Part shown: positions 28,244-35,555 of the stretch, one piece after another
How positions within the stretch are numbered: position 1 is the stretch's first letter
Layout: each line of letters starts with the position of its first letter
Assembly (NCBI RefSeq): GCF_001941825.1
Contig: NZ_CP019038.1
Location: forward strand, 1,302,001-1,366,000
Length of the DNA: 64,000 nt
Direction of reading: 5' to 3'
Origin: Massilia putida
GTDB taxonomy: Bacteria; Pseudomonadota; Gammaproteobacteria; Burkholderiales; Burkholderiaceae_D
Notes under the pieces: model-generated
Told to the model about the DNA's origin: nothing
Database searches by the model: none
The model's input: only the letters and a program-made list of their open reading frames with translations
Position numbers and translations under genes: made by a program

Positions 28244-28519
28244 ATGAAGAAGTTGATCGCCACCGCTGTTCTTGCCACCGTGTCGGCCACGGTTTTCGCA
28301 TTTGGTCTCGACGGGGTTAAACAGTCAATTCCGCTGAAAGAAGGTTCCACCGTACACGTCTTTGAGAACGGTAAGATGGCGATGGAGGACAAGTTTGGCC
28401 GCGCAGTCTATATGGCGGATGGAGAAGTCATGGAAACCAACGATGGCCAGAAGATTACCATGCACGGCAATGAAGTGGCGCGCCTGTACCTGCTGCTGAA
28501 TGACGACTACCACAATTAA
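28244..28519 (+). CDS. copK: Periplasmic copper-binding protein CopK
   Basis: 91 residues: signal peptide MKKLIATAVLATVSATVFA and a ~70-residue beta-sandwich domain. The CopK pattern is clear: VHVFENGKMAMEDKFGRAVYMADGEVMET, then TMHGNEVARL. CopK of Cupriavidus metallidurans binds Cu(I) through methionines in this segment and becomes able to bind Cu(II); the spaced Met residues are conserved here. AAGGAG lies eight bases before ATG 28244. Divergent from copR with CopR-like boxes between. A paralogue is at 59855-60130. Confidence 0.9.
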   Translation: MKKLIATAVLATVSATVFAFGLDGVKQSIPLKEGSTVHVFENGKMAMEDKFGRAVYMADGEVMETNDGQKITMHGNEVARLYLLLNDDYHN

Positions 28520-28576
28520 GGGCGGGTTGCCGTCCACATCAGTAATCCGTTGATCGATTTTTTTAAGGAGCTGGAA

Positions 28577-28936
28577 ATGACTCGCTATTTCAATTTGCTT
28601 GCTTCGGTTGCCGTTTCCTCGGCGCTCTTCATCGCCGGAGCCAGCGTCAACGCCCAAGCGCAAGAACATGCCGGCCACGACATGGCAAGCGCTACCCCGG
28701 ATTCCGCCGATACGGCGTTGTCCGCTGGCGAGATCAAGAAAGTCGACAGGGACACCGGGAAACTAACGATCAAGCACGGGGCGCTGACTAACCTGAACAT
28801 GCCTGGGATGACAATGGCGTTCAAGGTCCAGGACCCCTCGATGCTCGATCAGGTCAAGGCCGGTGACAACATCCACTTCCGTGTAGAAAATCTGAACGGA
28901 AGCCTGACCGTAACTGAATCGCCACGACTTCAGTAG
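28577..28936 (+). CDS. CusF-like periplasmic copper-binding protein, C-terminus replaced by IS sequence
   Basis: 119 residues. Signal peptide, then a CusF-type OB fold: GEIKKVDRDTGKLTIKHGALTNLNMPGMTMAFKVQDPSML, with the Met/His/Trp-site region NMPGMTM. It carries Cu(I)/Ag(I) in the periplasm. Compared with the intact paralogue at 41624-41986 (ending VTKLQAAN), the last residues here (ESPRLQ) are encoded by the terminal repeat of the IS3 element that begins at 28915, so only the extreme C-terminus is altered and the protein may still work. AAGGAG precedes ATG 28577. It follows copK by 57 bases. Confidence 0.87.
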   Translation: MTRYFNLLASVAVSSALFIAGASVNAQAQEHAGHDMASATPDSADTALSAGEIKKVDRDTGKLTIKHGALTNLNMPGMTMAFKVQDPSMLDQVKAGDNIHFRVENLNGSLTVTESPRLQ

Positions 28937-28975
28937 ACACTCCTGAGCCTATAATTGTAGGTTCAAGGAGAAGGT

Positions 28976-29254
28976 ATGAGCGGCAAGCGGTATCCCGAAG
29001 AATTCAAGATCGAAGCAGTGAAGCAGGTAACGGAGCGCGGCCACCCGGCCACGGAGGTCGCCGCGCGGTTGGGCGTGAGCTCGCATAGCCTGTACCAGTG
29101 GGTGAAGCGCTACAGCGCGCCGCCGGCCGAGCGACAGAAGGCTGACGACCAGCAGGCGGAAATGAAGCGCCTGAAGGCCGAACTGAAACGCGTTACCGAG
29201 GAGCGCGATATCTTAAAAAAGGCTGCCGCGTACTTTGCCAAGATGTCCGGGTAA
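28976..29254 (+). CDS. IS3-family transposase OrfA
   Basis: 92 residues. N-terminal helix-turn-helix (YPEEFKIEAVKQVTERGHPATEVAARLGVSSHSLYQWVK) and zipper-like C-terminus ERDILKKAAAYFAK. Slippery A6G at 29215-29221 allows the -1 frameshift to OrfAB. It differs clearly from OrfA at 6469, so this is a separate element type. Confidence 0.93.
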   Translation: MSGKRYPEEFKIEAVKQVTERGHPATEVAARLGVSSHSLYQWVKRYSAPPAERQKADDQQAEMKRLKAELKRVTEERDILKKAAAYFAKMSG

Positions 29255-29310
29255 GGTACGCCTTCATTCGCGATGCTCGCAATGAGCATTCGATCCGAAG
29301 GCTTTGCAAA

Positions 29311-30126
29311 ATGATGGCGGTGCACCCCAGCGGTTTTTATGCCTGGTGTGCCGGGCCCGAAAGTCAGCGAGCGCTGGAAGATCGGCGTCTGCTCGGGCAT
29401 ATCAAGCAGTCATGGCTGGAAAGCGGAGCGGTGTACGGCTACAGGAAAGTGTCGGACGACTTGCGGGACCTGGGCGAGCAATGCGGGATCAACCGCGTCC
29501 ACCGAATCATGCGCGCCGCTGGCCTGCGCTCTCAGACAGGCTATGGCAAGCGTCGATTCAAACGTAGTGGTTCGCCGTCCGTGGTGGCGCCTAATCATCT
29601 GCAGCGGCAATTCGATGTGACCGAGCCAAACAAGGTCTGGGTCACGGATATCACGTACGTCCGTACCCATGAGGGTTGGTTGTACCTGGCTGTGGTCCTT
29701 GACTTGTTTTCGCGTCAGGTCATCGGATGGTCGATGGGTTCGAGAATGGATCGCGAGCTGGCTTTGAACGCATTGCTGATGGCTGTTTGGCGCCGCCAGC
29801 CGAAGCAAACCGTTATGGTGCATTCTGATCAGGGCAGCCAGTTCAGCAGCTACGACTGGCGCGATTTCTTGAAGGCGCACAACCTCGAACAGAGCATGAG
29901 CCGTCGCGGCAACTGCCACGACAATGCTGTTGCGGAGAGTTTTTTCCAGCTACTAAAGCGCGAGCGCATCCGCCGCCGAATCTACGCTACCCGCGACGAG
30001 GCCAGGCAAGACATCTTCGACTATATCGAGATGTTCTACAATCCGAAGCGCCGGCACAGTTTCAGCAATGACATGTCGCCGGCTGAGTATGAAAAGCAGT
30101 ATTTCAAGCGGCTCTCGAGTGTCTAG
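29311..30126 (+). CDS. IS3-family transposase OrfB (DDE integrase)
   Basis: 271 residues from the first ATG; naturally produced as OrfAB from the frameshift at 29215-29221. DDE core visible: WVTDITYVRT, VHSDQGSQFSS, and NAVAESFFQLLKRE, with SMSRRGNCHDN between. The frame is complete and ends 18 bases before the right terminal repeat. Confidence 0.93.
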   Translation: MMAVHPSGFYAWCAGPESQRALEDRRLLGHIKQSWLESGAVYGYRKVSDDLRDLGEQCGINRVHRIMRAAGLRSQTGYGKRRFKRSGSPSVVAPNHLQRQFDVTEPNKVWVTDITYVRTHEGWLYLAVVLDLFSRQVIGWSMGSRMDRELALNALLMAVWRRQPKQTVMVHSDQGSQFSSYDWRDFLKAHNLEQSMSRRGNCHDNAVAESFFQLLKRERIRRRIYATRDEARQDIFDYIEMFYNPKRRHSFSNDMSPAEYEKQYFKRLSSV

Positions 30127-30140
30127 GAAAGTCGTGGCGA

Positions 30141-30332
30141 TTCAAGATCAAGCTGACCGACGCCAGCAATATTGAGGTGCCTTTGGCGGCCGCGAAGGTC
30201 GACGGGGCGGATGCCAGAACGATGATGGCCCCGGCACCGGCCCTGCGTGCCGGCGTGTACCACGTCCAATGGTCGACCATGACCCATGACGGTCACAAGG
30301 CAAAAGGCGAGTTCGCCTTTACCGTCAAATAA
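30141..30332 (+). pseudogene. copC remnant (3' half)
   Basis: Reads FKIKLTDASNIEVPLAAA through YHVQWSTMTHDGHKAKGEF and ends FTVK-stop, matching the second half of the intact CopC at 42037-42402. The 5' half, signal peptide and start were lost when the IS3 element at 28915-30144 moved in or deleted neighbouring DNA. No start codon, so not expressed as CopC. Confidence 0.88.
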
Positions 30333-30380
30333 CGCTTGCGCTTGACCTGAAATTCTCCGTAGACCTGTATTGTTGGGTCA

Positions 30381-30406
30381 GGCGAGGCAATTTGCCTCGC
30401 CTTTTT
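30381..30406 (+). terminator. Rho-independent terminator
   Basis: GGCGAGGCAA/TTTGCCTCGCC hairpin (30381-30401; stem of about 9 bp) followed by TTTTT (30402-30406). It terminates the former copK-cusF-copC operon. Confidence 0.85.
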
Positions 30407-30587
30407 GACTCTTCGCCGCGTCTTACTGCAAGTCCGACCGCATAACGCTTGAACTGACCAAGCGCTCCCAACGAAGGGGATTCCACGGTTCGTCGGGCGG
30501 CACGAAAACGTTCATTGTGGCCAAAGTTCTGCCTAAGATATAACCGCGTTCCAGTTCCCGTGGCACCGCATGCTTCGCGAACAGCGG

Positions 30588-30995
30588 CTACTTGCTCGGG
30601 TGCTTTTGCAGCCAGGAGTCGAACTTCTGGATGTCCTTCTGTTGCGATGCGATGATTTTCTTCGCTTCCTTGACCATCTCTGGGTTTTTGCCGGATTCAG
30701 CTTCCACTTTTGCCATGTCGATGCCAGCCTGATGGTGAGCACGCATCATCATCGCGAAATCGCGGTCGATGTCGCCGGACATCTGCATGTCGTTCATCTT
30801 CTTTTGGTTTTCTTGCATAGTCATATGCATTTTCATGGAACTATCAGAAGCCGTCGACTTCATATCGTGTTGCATTCCCGCCATCGATTGAGCAGACGCT
30901 GCTGTCGCGCCAGCTAAAGCAGCCGAGGCTACCAGGATGCCGGTAACCAGTGAGCCGATGAGGGAGTTTGTGCGGGAAAAGGGTTTAGTTTTCAT
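30588..30995 (-). CDS. Exported DUF305 protein
   Basis: 135 residues; signal peptide ending near ATAASA. Met/His-rich N-terminal mature part (MAGMQHDMKSTASDSSMKMHMTMQ) and a ferritin-like DUF305 helix pair: DIDRDFAMMMRAHHQAGIDMAKVEAESGKNPEMVKEAKKIIASQQKDI. DUF305 proteins commonly accompany copper genes and probably bind metal through the HH and Met residues (inference). Start 30995 set by GGAGGCAAC just upstream. Single gene; a terminator-bearing copC remnant lies downstream on the other strand. Confidence 0.88.
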   Translation of the reverse strand: MKTKPFSRTNSLIGSLVTGILVASAALAGATAASAQSMAGMQHDMKSTASDSSMKMHMTMQENQKKMNDMQMSGDIDRDFAMMMRAHHQAGIDMAKVEAESGKNPEMVKEAKKIIASQQKDIQKFDSWLQKHPSK

Positions 30996-31532
30996 GTTGC
31001 CTCCGAAGATTGATAAGGAATGGTGCACTACAAACAGAACACGATAGTCCGCGAACTTACCGGCGTACCTAACACAAATCACAACGTGCAATGTCTACAG
31101 GATATGTTTACTTGGGCTTTTCGTCTGTGCGGTAGCAACCAGAACCCGAAATGGCACGGTGTCGAGTTTCCTGTGTCTCCACAACATCTCAAGACCATGC
31201 CGCGGCAAGCAGTACCGTTTGTCGTTACCGGTGCCTCGTTTTCTCAGAGGTAAAAATGGCGACAACGACGTTGCAGAGGAGGATATTTAACCAGTGGAAC
31301 TTATCCCGCCTGAAGTTTTAATAATGCCACTCCCGCAGAAAAAGCATTAGTAGGCCGCCAGCGTCTTAGTGCGACATTGTGCGCATCCTCAAATGAAGCA
31401 ATCGCTGAAGAATTTACAATTTCCTACGCAGCGACGAGTAGATTATTGCGGTTTTCGCGGGCAAAGCTGCGATCCCGACCATCGGGTTAGATGTGATTCG
31501 TAAATCACGCGCTCTTGTCAGACGCGGAGACC
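30996..31532. other. Intergenic region without a supported gene
   Basis: About 530 bases between divergent genes. Only short frames without ribosome sites (for example 31020-31253 plus). The sequence is more AT-rich towards 31300-31500. A 16-base palindrome at 31493-31508 lies close to the following gene. Confidence 0.5.
31493..31508 (+). promoter_or_regulatory. Palindrome upstream of the acyltransferase-like gene
   Basis: GTGATTCGTAAATCAC: six-base arms GTGATT/AATCAC around CGTA, 25 bases before ATG 31533. It could be an operator; no regulator can be named. Confidence 0.35.
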
Positions 31533-32702
31533 ATGAGGACACTGGTTATGAAGGGCCGGTTCGCCACCTTTTTGCTTTTCTCACAGTGGACAAGTGCCAT
31601 CATTGCGTTGACATATCACGTCAGGTTTCTGCTGTTTGTCCCGTATGATGCCGTGGAGGCCAAAAACGTTCTCTCAAAGGCCTTTTATTTCATTACTGGA
31701 CTAGGTCATGAATCGTTCGCGGTTTTTTTTGTTGTCGATGGAATCGTGACCGGACTCATCATGCTCGATAACCGATCAGAGAAAATAATAAACCACGTAG
31801 TCGTTCCACACCGGTTAGCTGAAATCTATCGGATTGCCCTGCCCGGCATCATGCTCGGAGCGGTCTTGGACGTAATTGGCTTTCGTTTCTTTAATTGTTC
31901 CGCGGTGTACACGAGCTTTCCCCAATTAAGCAAACTATCGCTTACCTACTCTTCAATGCTTGGAAACCTGTTCCTGCTACAACCCTTTATTGTTCCAACC
32001 TTTGGAAGCAACAGCATGCTCTACCTGCTGTCCTACCTTTTTTGGTTCATTGTTTTGTTCGTCATTTTTTTATATACAGTACGGCTTCGCAGGCCGTACG
32101 CACAATACACGCGCGGATTGCTGTTCGTTGCGACGGTCGCGGTCATGTCCAACAAATTTCTAATCTGGTTTTCTATTTGGCTGCTTGGTATTGCAATTGT
32201 CGTGCTAAACGGGGTGCGTCGCTTAAAACCGTCTGTCCTTGGATCGATTGCTTTGTTTCTCGGTGCATTAATCACTTCAAGGCTTATCGTTTTCCATATG
32301 GATACGATTCTTCCACCCGGCGCTCACTGGGTCGTTGAATATTCGTACCTTCTTGTCGCTGTAAGTTTCGCTATAGTCGCCTGTGCATTGTATCCCGTGA
32401 CAAAACAGGAAGAGAATCCAGACGTTTTTTCATCACCGATCATGGCTGGCGGTATCGGCCGGGTCAGAGAAGCAGTTTCATTCACCTTTTTTTTCCATTT
32501 TCCAGTAGCCATGCTGCTTGTTGGAGCCTGTACGTCGCTATTCCATATGCCGCTCATGCAGCAGCCGAATTTCCTGCTGTATCTTGAATTCACTGGGCTC
32601 ATCATTATCTGCGTAGGCGTTATTACGCTAATCTCATGTGGAATATCTGTCGTCACAGCTGTACTCCCATTCAAACGTCGGCGAACGCTTGGGCCGAACT
32701 AA
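31533..32702 (+). CDS. Acyltransferase-3-like integral membrane protein
   Basis: About 389 residues with roughly ten membrane helices. Local similarity to the acyltransferase at 20226-21383 is visible by eye: LLQPFIVPTFGSNSMLYLLSYLFWF here against LQTIIVPPFGANFPLWSLANETWYY there, and FSIWLLGIA against FSIWLLGAA. The catalytic-type His is in LTYHVRFLLF. Base composition is more AT-rich than the flanking copper genes, suggesting separate origin. Start uncertain: TTG 31515 or ATG 31533, the latter with GGAGA close upstream. Substrate unknown. Confidence 0.65.
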   Translation: MRTLVMKGRFATFLLFSQWTSAIIALTYHVRFLLFVPYDAVEAKNVLSKAFYFITGLGHESFAVFFVVDGIVTGLIMLDNRSEKIINHVVVPHRLAEIYRIALPGIMLGAVLDVIGFRFFNCSAVYTSFPQLSKLSLTYSSMLGNLFLLQPFIVPTFGSNSMLYLLSYLFWFIVLFVIFLYTVRLRRPYAQYTRGLLFVATVAVMSNKFLIWFSIWLLGIAIVVLNGVRRLKPSVLGSIALFLGALITSRLIVFHMDTILPPGAHWVVEYSYLLVAVSFAIVACALYPVTKQEENPDVFSSPIMAGGIGRVREAVSFTFFFHFPVAMLLVGACTSLFHMPLMQQPNFLLYLEFTGLIIICVGVITLISCGISVVTAVLPFKRRRTLGPN

Positions 32703-32847
32703 CACGTGCTGCGTCAGTTCGCCATCGACATCATTTCGTCGTGGACCGGCTCACCTCGTGGAATCGTAATTGCCGATGACTTTTGACTCTGTTAATGTTT
32801 GAAAGTCAGCCCTCGCGAATGACATGCGATAACGCCGGGATCCGCGG

Positions 32848-33480
32848 CTATTTTTCCCCACCATGTTGATGCGCTGTCGACTCACCACCCGTCATTTCTT
32901 CGGTAACTGCTGAGTGTTGGGCAGGGGAGCTTTTGGCGTCGTGTTCCATCGATTCCATTTCCTCATCTGGCGGGGCTTTGGCCACGATTTCGCGGTAGGC
33001 TTTCGCATCCAGGTCGGGCAATTTGGTCACAAATGCGACTATGCTCCAGATCGTCGCGTCGTCATGACCGGTACCCCAAGCTGGCATTGCACTCATCTTG
33101 ATCCCATGCTTGGTTACCCAAAAAGCGACGCGTGGATCGATACGAACCTTGGAAAGGTCTGGCGGACGAGGATACAGTCCGGGCCTGATCTCAGAACTGC
33201 TATTGCCAGGTGCGAGATGGCACTGCGTGCACATGGCCGCGTACTGACCAGCGCCTTTTAGAATCAGCTGCTGATCGGTAAGGTTGGGCACCTTTATCTC
33301 GGCCGCACGCCGCTCGATAGAACGTTCACGCAAAGTTTCGATGACTGCTGTGGTCAAGCTCCAGTGCGGGCGATCTGCACCGATGTTATACCAGCCAGCG
33401 TAGATATAGATTGCTGCGATTATGAGGCCGAGTACTGCAGCGCCAACCAACAATGCAATGGGTCGGGCTAAACTTTTCAT
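32848..33480 (-). CDS. Membrane-anchored cytochrome c
   Basis: 210 residues. N-terminal membrane anchor (SLARPIALLVGAAVLGLIIAAIYIY), then a periplasmic class I cytochrome c domain with haem site CTQCH near 93 and axial Met in SAMPAWGTG. The C-terminus is His/Met/Glu-rich (MESMEHDAKSS...STAHQHGGEK), which may bind metal. It probably passes electrons in the periplasm, for example to or from copper oxidases (inference). ATG 33480 chosen; ATGs at 33489 and 33510 are alternatives without clear SD. Faces the acyltransferase-like gene. Confidence 0.85.
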   Translation of the reverse strand: MKSLARPIALLVGAAVLGLIIAAIYIYAGWYNIGADRPHWSLTTAVIETLRERSIERRAAEIKVPNLTDQQLILKGAGQYAAMCTQCHLAPGNSSSEIRPGLYPRPPDLSKVRIDPRVAFWVTKHGIKMSAMPAWGTGHDDATIWSIVAFVTKLPDLDAKAYREIVAKAPPDEEMESMEHDAKSSPAQHSAVTEEMTGGESTAHQHGGEK

Positions 33481-33611
33481 AGTAATCATAAGTCGATCAG
33501 GTATGCTCAATTGCGTTACTTCTGCAATTTTCAGGTTGAGGATAATTACAAATATGGCGCCGGTTTCTAGTCAAACGGCGCCACATGCCTCGCTACTACA
33601 GGGCTGGCGGA

Positions 33612-34334
33612 TCAGAAGTCCTGGTCCTTGCGCTTGTCCCCGGTGGCCGGCACGAAGCCGCAGTCCGAATATTTTTTACAGAGCATTTCACGCATGTCAT
33701 TGATACCATTCTTCTGGGTCACGACGATGTCCTCGCAATAGCGCTGCAGCTCTCCGTGTGAGATGTCGCTCTTCACCTGGCAGGACAAGCTCGGCGACAG
33801 CGCGCTAAGGTGATGGTTGCTGAACGAGCGCAGGAAAGTCTGATTGAACTGGGCGCCGGCCGGAGTACTTTCGAGCATCGCAATCATGCGCTGACCGTCA
33901 GGTGTCAGCTGAGGCTCGTGCTGCATTCCGTACCACTCGCGCAGCATGCGCTGCGCTTTCATGATCTCTTCCCGCTGGGTACGATTCGCTTGGCGCGACA
34001 TCGAGCGGATCTGATCGTCGCTAGCCTTGGCCATGGTTGCGGCGTAGCCCGGAGTGGGCGACGTGCCCTCGCCCGGATTGTTGACTGGCGCGTTACGTTG
34101 CGTATCCGTCCCGGCCGCCAGTTCGGTCATCCGCAGTGCCGAGTAATGGTGATCGATGATGAAAACGAGATAATTCTTTTCAAACGTGGCGGTCGCGCCG
34201 CGGCCCGGGCCGTTGGCGGATGCCGCGCCAGCGATCGCTGCCAGCGCCAAACCGGCGACGGCGCGCGTGGCGAAGGTACGGAAGCGCGAGGCCGGCGCTG
34301 CGGCTTGGGTGAAATCCAGATCGTTTCGGTTCAT
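33612..34334 (-). CDS. Exported DUF305-like protein with two His-His helices
   Basis: 240 residues. Signal peptide after a charged N-terminus (RTFATRAVAGLALAAIAGAASA). Two DUF305-type half repeats: FIIDHHYSALRMTELAAGTD and later FSNHHLSALSPSLSC; also QREEIMKAQRMLREWYGM. Four Cys near the C-terminus (SCQVK, RYCED, LCKKYSDCG). A periplasmic metal-binding role fits the family and neighbours but is inferred. The gene is 30 bases upstream of nothing on its strand; its promoter side faces the PEP-CTERM gene, 30 bases away. Confidence 0.72.
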   Translation of the reverse strand: MNRNDLDFTQAAAPASRFRTFATRAVAGLALAAIAGAASANGPGRGATATFEKNYLVFIIDHHYSALRMTELAAGTDTQRNAPVNNPGEGTSPTPGYAATMAKASDDQIRSMSRQANRTQREEIMKAQRMLREWYGMQHEPQLTPDGQRMIAMLESTPAGAQFNQTFLRSFSNHHLSALSPSLSCQVKSDISHGELQRYCEDIVVTQKNGINDMREMLCKKYSDCGFVPATGDKRKDQDF

Positions 34335-34364
34335 TTTTCTCTCCTGTTTGGTTGTCATGCCAGT

Positions 34365-35036
34365 TTACGCCACAGTCGTCGTCTGCCGCGATCGCCCGTT
34401 GCGTCGCCGTGCCAGTACCGCAATCCCAAGTCCCCCCACCAGCATCGACCAGGTTGCCGGCTCGGGCACCGCAAGTACGACGTTGTTGGCGGTTGCCCAG
34501 TACACAGTGCCGTCGTTTTCCATGTTCTGGAAAGACACCGAGCTGAGCGGGTGGTCGGACAGAAACGCGACGAACGAGTTCTGTGAAGCATTCGACAGCG
34601 TAAACGTCTCGCTGTCCGCACCCGACACGGCACTCAGCACGACGGTGCGGTCCGGCATGAAGGAGCCGAACGAGTCGGTACCGAAGAAGTTCCCGCCGAA
34701 GCCGAAGACGCCGGACGAGAACCCGTTGAAGGTGATGACGTCGCTGGACATCGTCCCGCTCAGCCAGATGTCACTACCAGCTCCCGACGGATAGAAGCCA
34801 CCATCGCTGGGAGCCGCGCTTACTTGGTAGCCGTAGGCACCCGCCATGCGCTTCAAGGGGCCGGCCGTTTCCGTCATCGTCAGGTCGTCGAAGGTGTCGG
34901 TGGCGGAGCCCGACACAGCCTTGAGAAAGGCCGCCCGGTCCGTAAAGACCGTGATGTCTGCGTGTGCGGCGGTTGCCGCCATCGTGACGGCACAACCGGC
35001 AACCAGCTTACGTGTGAAGGCTAGTGTGGATTTCAT
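34365..35036 (-). CDS. PEP-CTERM sorted exported protein
   Basis: 223 residues. Signal peptide to AAHA; a Gly/Ser-rich beta domain; and a textbook PEP-CTERM tail VPEPATWSMLVGGLGIAVLARRR near 190-212: VPEP motif, hydrophobic helix, basic cluster. Such proteins are anchored and processed by exosortase, usually in exopolysaccharide-making Gram-negatives. No exosortase gene is in the window, so it would have to lie elsewhere. Placement 30 bases upstream of the DUF305-like gene and downstream of the Csp gene suggests co-transcription with the copper genes. Function unknown. Confidence 0.85.
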   Translation of the reverse strand: MKSTLAFTRKLVAGCAVTMAATAAHADITVFTDRAAFLKAVSGSATDTFDDLTMTETAGPLKRMAGAYGYQVSAAPSDGGFYPSGAGSDIWLSGTMSSDVITFNGFSSGVFGFGGNFFGTDSFGSFMPDRTVVLSAVSGADSETFTLSNASQNSFVAFLSDHPLSSVSFQNMENDGTVYWATANNVVLAVPEPATWSMLVGGLGIAVLARRRNGRSRQTTTVA

Positions 35037-35130
35037 GTTGCAGTTCCTTTCGTATTCGCCATACCCGCTTCCTGCGGGACCGGCGTTGTTATTGCGAACG
35101 CAAACTCAACGAGGTTCCTGCCGCGAATGT

Positions 35131-35469
35131 TCAGGCTGCGGTACCCGCCCCCATTTTCCGGCACTCTTCCGCACAGCGCCGGCATGCGGCGGCACAGTCC
35201 TGGCAATGCTGCATCTGGTGTTTGGCGCACTCGTCGCCGCATGCCTGGCAGACTTGGGCGCAGAGCTGGCAAAGTGCGCCGGCAAATTCACTGCCCCGTG
35301 CCATGAAGGCGGCAGCCAGACGGCAGATCTGGGCACAGTCCATATCGAGCGCTATGCAGCGTGCCATCATCTTGACGTCGTCTTCCTGCAGGCAGGCCGT
35401 GGAACACATATCGCAGGCGTCAGCGCAGGCATTGCAGGCTTCGATACACGATTGATACTGTTGTTGCAT
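35131..35469 (-). CDS. Four-helix-bundle copper storage protein (Csp3-like)
   Basis: 112 residues with about 18 cysteines spaced along helices: SCIEACNACADACDMCSTAC, CIALDMDCAQIC, LCQLCAQVCQACGDEC, HCQDCAAACRRCAEEC. Csp proteins are tetramers whose bundle cores bind many Cu(I) ions. There is no signal peptide, so this is the cytosolic (Csp3) type, a copper buffer. Start ATG 35469 follows AAGGAGAAC. It comes 87 bases after copB on the same strand and probably belongs to the copAB operon. Confidence 0.92.
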   Translation of the reverse strand: MQQQYQSCIEACNACADACDMCSTACLQEDDVKMMARCIALDMDCAQICRLAAAFMARGSEFAGALCQLCAQVCQACGDECAKHQMQHCQDCAAACRRCAEECRKMGAGTAA

Positions 35470-35555
35470 GATGTTCTCCTTGAATGGTTTGGAATTGCCC
35501 CTTGAAGACACCCTTTGGAAAGCGCAGGACGGATCATGGCCGCCCTGCTTTTTGA

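Larger units (their letters stand above)
28915..30144 (+). mobile_element. IS3-family element (about 1230 bp) joining truncated cusF and copC
   Basis: Terminal repeats TGAATCGCCACGACTT at 28915 and, from the complement of 30144, the same 16 bases followed by partly matching AGACACTC. No target duplication flanks it (AAC left, AGA right), and the left flank ends inside cusF while the right flank begins inside copC, so an IS-adjacent deletion is likely. Confidence 0.9.

Noticed and set aside
31020..31253. 77-residue plus-strand frame
   Set aside because: No SD and no motif; lies in the divergent promoter area.
33516..33527. TTACTTCTGCAA as a further CopR box before the cytochrome c gene
   Set aside because: Spacing is four instead of six and one arm is imperfect; not distinguishable from chance.
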